Below, one piece after another: positions 40,918 through 45,654 of a stretch of DNA of 45,654 bases (the stretch's first letter is position 1; each line of letters starts with the position of its first letter). The notes below the pieces were generated by a model. The model searched no databases, was not told the DNA's origin, and saw only the letters and a list, made by a program, of their open reading frames with translations. The stretch is from assembly GCA_005788145.1 (NCBI GenBank), contig SXYY01000127.1, positions 1-45,654 of the forward strand, given 5' to 3'. The translations under genes and the position numbers were made by a program. This DNA comes from Bacteroidota bacterium (lineage in GTDB: Bacteria; Bacteroidota; Bacteroidia; NS11-12g; UBA955).

Positions 40918-43663
40918 AAAAGTCTTTTCTTTGTTGGTTCTCATCATCCATTAGATCCGGCATCTTCAACTCACGCCAAGGGATGCTGCGATTGTATTTT
41001 TTCAGGGCAACAGCAGGATCAAACACCCGCAAATCGCTAGGCTCCAAAGTATAGGGCCTAAAATCGGCTACTGGCGTGAAATAATCAGATAGGTCTGAAG
41101 CAGTGATGTCGAAATGATTCACCCCAGGAATACCCATTGTATTGTAAATCAACTTAATGATCGACCCAAAATTGGCATGCGTGTGCGATACATAATTGCG
41201 TTTCACATAAGGCCCTGCCATCAGCAAAATGCTTCGATGCGCATCGATGTGATCCACCCCACCCTGTGGATCATCTTCCGTAACAATCACCAATGTGCTC
41301 TTCCAATAGGGTGTGTGGGATAAAAAATGCAACATCCTGCCCAAGGCCAAATCGTTGTCTGCCACATAACTGTGAACGAATGGATAACCATCGGCCGGTC
41401 GCGGCTTTGAAGTATGGTCGTTTGGTAATTGGATGGTAATTAAGTTGGGCATGGAATCAGTACCCATCAGCCACTTTTGGGTAAATTCTGTTTCAAACTG
41501 TTCTACCCTAAATTGATCCGGTATGCTGGTATTGTAACCCGCGTAATTTCTCGATGTATATGAATAAATGGCCGATGGCATAGGGAAGGCAACGGCAATA
41601 CCGGTACCATTCAACGTATCGTACCAATCTTCCCTCACACCTTGATATTCATTGGCTTCTCCAAAATTGTAAATCGTTTTTCCCGATCGCTGCACAGCTT
41701 CCCATAAACCACCAATCTGATTATAATCTTCTGGATCCATCGCCCCAGTGGTCTTTGGCATCCGTCGGCCCGGCGCAGGAGATAACACCCGAAAATCACC
41801 GTCGTTGGCCGCATTGGTCTCCACATATTCATTGGGCATGGTACCCATCATCCAATGATGACCGTGAATGGAAGCATCAGAATCGCAATAAAAATTGTCG
41901 CTGTAAGAAAAACTCTTCGCCAATTTGTGGTGGTTCGGAGTGATTTTCAATTGCTTCATGCGCGCCTCTATCTCCTCTTTTTTCAGGGTATCCACCCCAT
42001 AATCCCAGAGTTGATCGTTGTGAATCATTTGCAATTGACCCTTGATGGTGTATTCGCAGTTCACGCCGAAACGACTCAAACTGGAATCGCCATTGGCCTC
42101 GGTCAATTGTCCAAAAACTTCATCGTATGTGCGATTTTCCTTGGTAATATAAACGATGTGTTTGATGGGTGAATTTGGGCCAAAAAATTGACCATGTATG
42201 GCTGTTGCTGGTGAGGTTTGATAAGTATAATCAAGCACGAGTTGTTTCGAAACAGCCAATTCTTCGTTTGAAAGCATTTTTACGCGCTGCAAACTACCCA
42301 ACTGAATATCACCTATATAGGTTCCTTGTATCGGGGCCTTGAAATTTTTACCGCCATTGGGACCGGCACCCAATCCGCGGGCCGAAGTGATCAACACAGC
42401 ACCAGAACTGGGCAAACATTTTACACGCGTAGCACCCCAACCCGCTGGAATCATCCCCAAGTTCTTCCCCGATTTTGCATCCAAAACTGCCACCGCATTG
42501 AAACCCAACAAAGCCACATACAAACGATTGGCTTTTCTATCAAGATCAATTCCATAAGGCATATATCCCCTAGATTGATCCAAAAAAGTTTCTGTTTTGA
42601 TGGGCCAAGTACCTTTCAATCGGTTCGATTTCAAATCAATCACGGCTATATCATCGCTGCCTGCTTGCGACACATAAGCATATTTTTCATTGCACACGAT
42701 ACTATTGGGATGCGCCCCACCCACAATTTCGGCATCCTCCAAAAATTCACCGATGCGTTTCCCCGTTTTGATTTTCGAAACCACCGAATTGGTGCGGGTA
42801 TCTATCACCCAAACACTCATCGATTGGTCATCGTTGGGATCGCCCAGCCCGGGAATAAACCGTCCTTCAAACTCAACACCCTCGCGAGATTCTTTGCTAT
42901 GAGCACCGTATGGAGGAAAATGCAACAAAAAGGAATCTTTCGTTTTTTCATTCACCCCTGGAACCACCGGATAGGCGTACATACCTACGTTGGCAACAAA
43001 TAATTTATGCTGTTTCGGGGCGATGGCAATGCCAAATGGAATGCGACCCGTAGGAATACTCGCCTTAATTTGATGGGTCTTCAATGAAAAGCGATGCAAC
43101 TGAAACCAAGCGCGATCCAACACCCATAAATCATCGTTCACTTCATCCAAAACCAAATCCGTGGCAAACGCTTCCTTATTTGATTCAGGATGTGCCTGGT
43201 TTAAATCAAAACTATCAACCAACGATTTTGCAACCACATCAAAAACCCATACCTTGCCTTTGTCGCCCCCGCTCAAAAACACCCGACGGTTATCGCTCGC
43301 AAAACAAGCCCCAATGAAGGAGGCATTTTTAATCACATCAGGGTTTTTCCCATCATAAGAAGGAAAACGTGAAACTTGAAGAGGACTGCTCATCAAATCC
43401 ACCACCGATATGGCGTTGCTATGCAATACAACCGCTGTTTTTTCATCGTTAGAAATGGCTAAACCATAGGGAGCACGCGTAATCAACTTCAACTCACCCG
43501 CTGGCTTTACAAACCTTCCGCTTGGTAAAACAGAAATGCCATCCTCCTTGATTTCTGCAAATTTATCTTTTCCAGGAACCTCTACATGTTGAGCAACCAA
43601 GATCGATTGAATGAACAAATAAACAACAACAGCAATGGGGCGTTTGAATCTGAAAAAAGACAT
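40901..43663 (-). CDS. YncE-like propeller fused to a phosphoesterase domain (first of two)
   Basis: The start at ATG 43663 gives a signal peptide (FKRPIAVVVYLFIQSILVAQ) and 920 residues; an earlier ATG adds six residues ahead of it. A YncE-type propeller (about residues 60-470, for example LWVLDRAWFQLHRFSL) is followed by the PF04185-like phosphoesterase domain with VYITKENRTYDEVFG, IHGHHWMMGT, LPNDHTSKPRP, IVTEDDPQGGVDHIDAHRS and KRNYVSHTHANF. These motifs are conserved in both tandem copies, so both should be active on phosphate esters. It is the first gene of a three-gene run that ends with a TonB receptor. Confidence 0.87.
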   Translation of the reverse strand: MSFFRFKRPIAVVVYLFIQSILVAQHVEVPGKDKFAEIKEDGISVLPSGRFVKPAGELKLITRAPYGLAISNDEKTAVVLHSNAISVVDLMSSPLQVSRFPSYDGKNPDVIKNASFIGACFASDNRRVFLSGGDKGKVWVFDVVAKSLVDSFDLNQAHPESNKEAFATDLVLDEVNDDLWVLDRAWFQLHRFSLKTHQIKASIPTGRIPFGIAIAPKQHKLFVANVGMYAYPVVPGVNEKTKDSFLLHFPPYGAHSKESREGVEFEGRFIPGLGDPNDDQSMSVWVIDTRTNSVVSKIKTGKRIGEFLEDAEIVGGAHPNSIVCNEKYAYVSQAGSDDIAVIDLKSNRLKGTWPIKTETFLDQSRGYMPYGIDLDRKANRLYVALLGFNAVAVLDAKSGKNLGMIPAGWGATRVKCLPSSGAVLITSARGLGAGPNGGKNFKAPIQGTYIGDIQLGSLQRVKMLSNEELAVSKQLVLDYTYQTSPATAIHGQFFGPNSPIKHIVYITKENRTYDEVFGQLTEANGDSSLSRFGVNCEYTIKGQLQMIHNDQLWDYGVDTLKKEEIEARMKQLKITPNHHKLAKSFSYSDNFYCDSDASIHGHHWMMGTMPNEYVETNAANDGDFRVLSPAPGRRMPKTTGAMDPEDYNQIGGLWEAVQRSGKTIYNFGEANEYQGVREDWYDTLNGTGIAVAFPMPSAIYSYTSRNYAGYNTSIPDQFRVEQFETEFTQKWLMGTDSMPNLITIQLPNDHTSKPRPADGYPFVHSYVADNDLALGRMLHFLSHTPYWKSTLVIVTEDDPQGGVDHIDAHRSILLMAGPYVKRNYVSHTHANFGSIIKLIYNTMGIPGVNHFDITASDLSDYFTPVADFRPYTLEPSDLRVFDPAVALKKYNRSIPWRELKMPDLMDDENQQRKDFYENHK

Positions 43664-44103
43664 AAGCGAACATATATTCATTAGGTTGGCAGGAGATTAT
43701 GAAGTTGTGAAGGAATCAATAATCCCTCGATGCTAAAATCGTTAGGCCTTAATCATTTAACAATAAAATACTCATCTAGGTGTATCAATCGACACTGAAT
43801 TTTGTAAAAAAATGTCACGATCAAAATCTGAGGTTCGTCTGAATGGTTGGCTTCAAACGATATGGCCAAGTCAACTTCCACCACTGAGTGTGCGGGAAAT
43901 TCATTGGTTAATTTTCACATTCCCAATTCCGTTTTGGTCCATTTTATTCATGCTATTTATAGTGGTAAAATTCATAAAAAGCCGCATTATTTGCAATCAC
44001 AAACAAGGTTAAATCCCGTTTTGCAAAGCACTTTGTTAATAATTCATTAACAATTAAACCATCTCCGTTTTGTTATTTCGCTTACTACTAACAACCTATA
44101 GAA
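43664..44103. other. Intergenic region between divergent operons, with an 11-base direct repeat
   Basis: The 440 bases between two divergent transcription units are AT-rich. A 66-codon frame at 43812-44012 has no family resemblance and I do not support it as a gene. TTAAT at 44036 and TTAAC at 44047 form an 11-base direct repeat some 50-70 bases before the Oar-like receptor. I see no clean Bacteroidota promoter on either strand. Confidence 0.4.
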
Positions 44104-45654
44104 ATGAAAAAACTCCTATCAACCGTCATTTGCGCCATCTTCCTATCAGGGAGCGCATTGGCACAGGTCACCACGGCTTTCTTGAGCGGTGTTGTGACCA
44201 ATGGAAACACTGCTGTTGAGAACGCAACCATCAAAGCGGTCTTGACAACAACCAACGCATCCTACACAGCAAACTCTCGTTCCGGGGGCGTGTACGACAT
44301 CTCTAACTTAAATGCCGGTGGGCCATACACCGTTAGCATTTCTGCACCTGGCATGAAGGACATCGTATTTACCGATGTATTCTTGACATTGGGTGAAAAC
44401 TTCAAACTAGACGCCGACTTCACCACCGAGAAAATTGGTGGCGTGGTTGTGAGTGTTTCTCGTAATGCCACCAAAACCGGTAGCAACCTGAACATCAACA
44501 GTCGTACCTTGAACACCCTGCCTACCATCTCTCGTTCTATCAACGACTTCACCCGCTTAACTCCCCAAGCCGGTAGCGGTAGCAGTTTCAACGGTCGCGA
44601 CGGTCGTTTCAACAACATCACCATCGACGGTGCCAACTTCAACAACAACTTTGGTTTGAGCGATAAAAACTTGCCTGGTGGCGATGCACAGCCCATTTCT
44701 CTCGATGCGATCGAAGCCGTTCAAGTGAACATCTCTCCTTTCGATGTGCGCCAATCAAACTTCACCGGTGCCGGTATTAACGCCATTACCAAGAGCGGCT
44801 CAAATACCACAACCGCATCCGTTTACACTTTGATGCGCAACGAATCTTTCAACGGCACCAAAGTAGATACTTTTGATTTGGGTGAGCAAAAGAAAACCTC
44901 TTCAAACATCTTAGGCTTTCGCCTAGGCGGCGCCTTGGTAAAAGACAAGATTTTCTACTTCGTCAACTACGAAAACGAAAAAACATCACTTCCGGGACTG
45001 CAGTGGAAAGCTTCTCGTCCAGGCACAGGCCAAAGTGCTTCTGATCCAAATTTGTCGCGCACATTGGCGTCGGACTTGGATTTGGTTCGCACCCATTTGA
45101 AAGAAAAATACGGTTACGAAACCGGCGACTACGAAAACTTGGGCAATTTCAATACTGCCAACCAAAAATTCTTGGCGCGCTTAGATTGGAACATTTCTGA
45201 AAAGCACAAATTCAGTTTGCGTTACAATTCAGTGCACAATACAAACGACCAAGTATTGAACGGCACGTCTGCCCCTAACCCACGTTCTTCTTCAAACCGT
45301 TGGTCGAACAACTCGATGAGCTTTGCCAATTCAAACTACTCTTTCGACAATAAAGTATGGTCAGTAGCTGGGGAATTGAAGAGCAACCTCAGCAAAAAGG
45401 TAAGCAATCAATTGTTGTTGACCTACACAAGCATCACCGATGCCCGTGGAACCAACAGTACTCCTTTCCCCTTCGTGGATATCAAAAAAGGTGGCGACAA
45501 CTACATCAGCTTCGGCTATGAGTTATTCAGCTACAACAACAAAGTAAATAACAACACATTGTCGTTCATCGACAACATCACTTACAACCTAAACAAACAC
45601 ACCATCACCGCGGGTGTAGCATACGATCAAATGTATGTGGGTAACGCTTTCCAA
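44104..45654 (+). CDS. Oar-like TonB-dependent receptor, N-terminal part
   Basis: The gene starts at ATG 44104 and runs off the window after 517 codons. The signal peptide is MKKLLSTVICAIFLSGSALAQ. A carboxypeptidase-regulatory-like domain follows (FLSGVVTNGNTAVENATIKAV to LTLGENFKLD). The plug includes NFNNNFGLSDKNLPGG, DAIEAVQVNISPFDVRQSNFTGAGINAITKSG and GGALVKDKIFYFVNYE, the last typical of Oar-type receptors. The transported ligand is unknown; Oar-like receptors are thought to handle proteins or peptides. The barrel is incomplete here. It is divergent from the phosphoesterase operon. Confidence 0.88.
   Translation, partial: MKKLLSTVICAIFLSGSALAQVTTAFLSGVVTNGNTAVENATIKAVLTTTNASYTANSRSGGVYDISNLNAGGPYTVSISAPGMKDIVFTDVFLTLGENFKLDADFTTEKIGGVVVSVSRNATKTGSNLNINSRTLNTLPTISRSINDFTRLTPQAGSGSSFNGRDGRFNNITIDGANFNNNFGLSDKNLPGGDAQPISLDAIEAVQVNISPFDVRQSNFTGAGINAITKSGSNTTTASVYTLMRNESFNGTKVDTFDLGEQKKTSSNILGFRLGGALVKDKIFYFVNYENEKTSLPGLQWKASRPGTGQSASDPNLSRTLASDLDLVRTHLKEKYGYETGDYENLGNFNTANQKFLARLDWNISEKHKFSLRYNSVHNTNDQVLNGTSAPNPRSSSNRWSNNSMSFANSNYSFDNKVWSVAGELKSNLSKKVSNQLLLTYTSITDARGTNSTPFPFVDIKKGGDNYISFGYELFSYNNKVNNNTLSFIDNITYNLNKHTITAGVAYDQMYVGNAFQ

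Noticed and set aside
42326..43003. 225-codon frame on the plus strand
   Set aside because: It is antisense to the first phosphoesterase gene, whose signal peptide and catalytic motifs are clear.
43812..44012. 66-codon hydrophobic open frame
   Set aside because: A hydrophobic stretch is present, but there is no promoter, family match or conserved motif, and AT-rich sequence gives such frames by chance.
1..45654. CRISPR arrays, tRNA or rRNA genes, insertion sequences
   Set aside because: I looked for tandem spaced repeats, cloverleaf-like sequences and transposase motifs on both strands and saw none that I could support.

Overview
The window comes from a member of the Bacteroidota. The evidence is: Bacteroidota-type promoter elements (TAnnTTTG, twice with a TTG 20 bases upstream); a SusC/SusD pair; a secreted protein with a C-terminal sorting-domain-like tail of the type IX secretion kind; two tandem OmpH/Skp genes; and a crtZ-crtI-crtB carotenoid cluster. 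I cannot assign a family or genus. I saw no tRNA, rRNA, CRISPR array, insertion sequence or prophage.

Positions 1-24.8 kb are mostly housekeeping. In order they hold: the start of an acyl-CoA synthetase (cut by the window edge), an Nfu-type iron-sulfur scaffold, radA, crtB/crtI/crtZ, an outer-membrane protein, murB, a large secreted protein, truB, a DUF4369/thioredoxin lipoprotein, an orphan OmpR/PhoB-type response regulator, pabB, uvrC, murI, two ompH genes, a lipoprotein, a LuxE-like acyl-protein synthetase, an MMPL/RND transporter, the rpsF-rpsR-rplI operon and the rpmH-rnpA-yidD operon. rpmH (53 codons) is short but clear. Genes are tightly packed, with several overlapping ends.

Positions 24.8-31.2 kb form an accessory locus that I read as phosphonate metabolism. 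A phosphonatase-like HAD hydrolase (minus strand) is divergent from a plus-strand run of five genes: a D-Ala-D-Ala-ligase-like ATP-grasp enzyme, a second HAD protein that has lost every catalytic residue I can align, a PHP-family phosphoesterase, an MFS-like carrier and an FAD-dependent amine oxidoreductase. The last three overlap or nearly overlap. A PhnZ-like HD-domain oxygenase converges on the end of this run. Two different C-P-bond-cleaving chemistries (hydrolytic and oxidative) therefore sit together with an amine oxidase and a carrier. The recognisable partners PhnW, PhnY, PbfA and the C-P lyase are absent from the window. The ATP-grasp gene, the pseudo-HAD gene and the PHP gene are not explained by known phosphonate routes, and I regard this as the most novel part of the window.

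Positions 31.3-43.7 kb (all minus strand) look like the outer-membrane uptake side. They hold SusC and SusD, with SusC lacking the usual N-terminal carboxypeptidase-like domain and an intrinsic terminator lying between susD and the PhnZ-like gene. Upstream is a three-gene run of two YncE-propeller/PF04185-type phosphoesterases and a TonB-dependent receptor. One working model, which is inference, is that exported phosphoesterases release phosphonate head groups from lipids or polymers, the TonB systems import them, and the 25-31 kb enzymes break them down. The window ends inside an Oar-like TonB receptor with a carboxypeptidase-regulatory domain. Direct repeats at 11-base spacing, the geometry used by PhoB-family regulators, occur upstream of the response regulator, between the divergent phosphonate genes and before the last receptor. 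They suggest, but do not prove, shared phosphate control.
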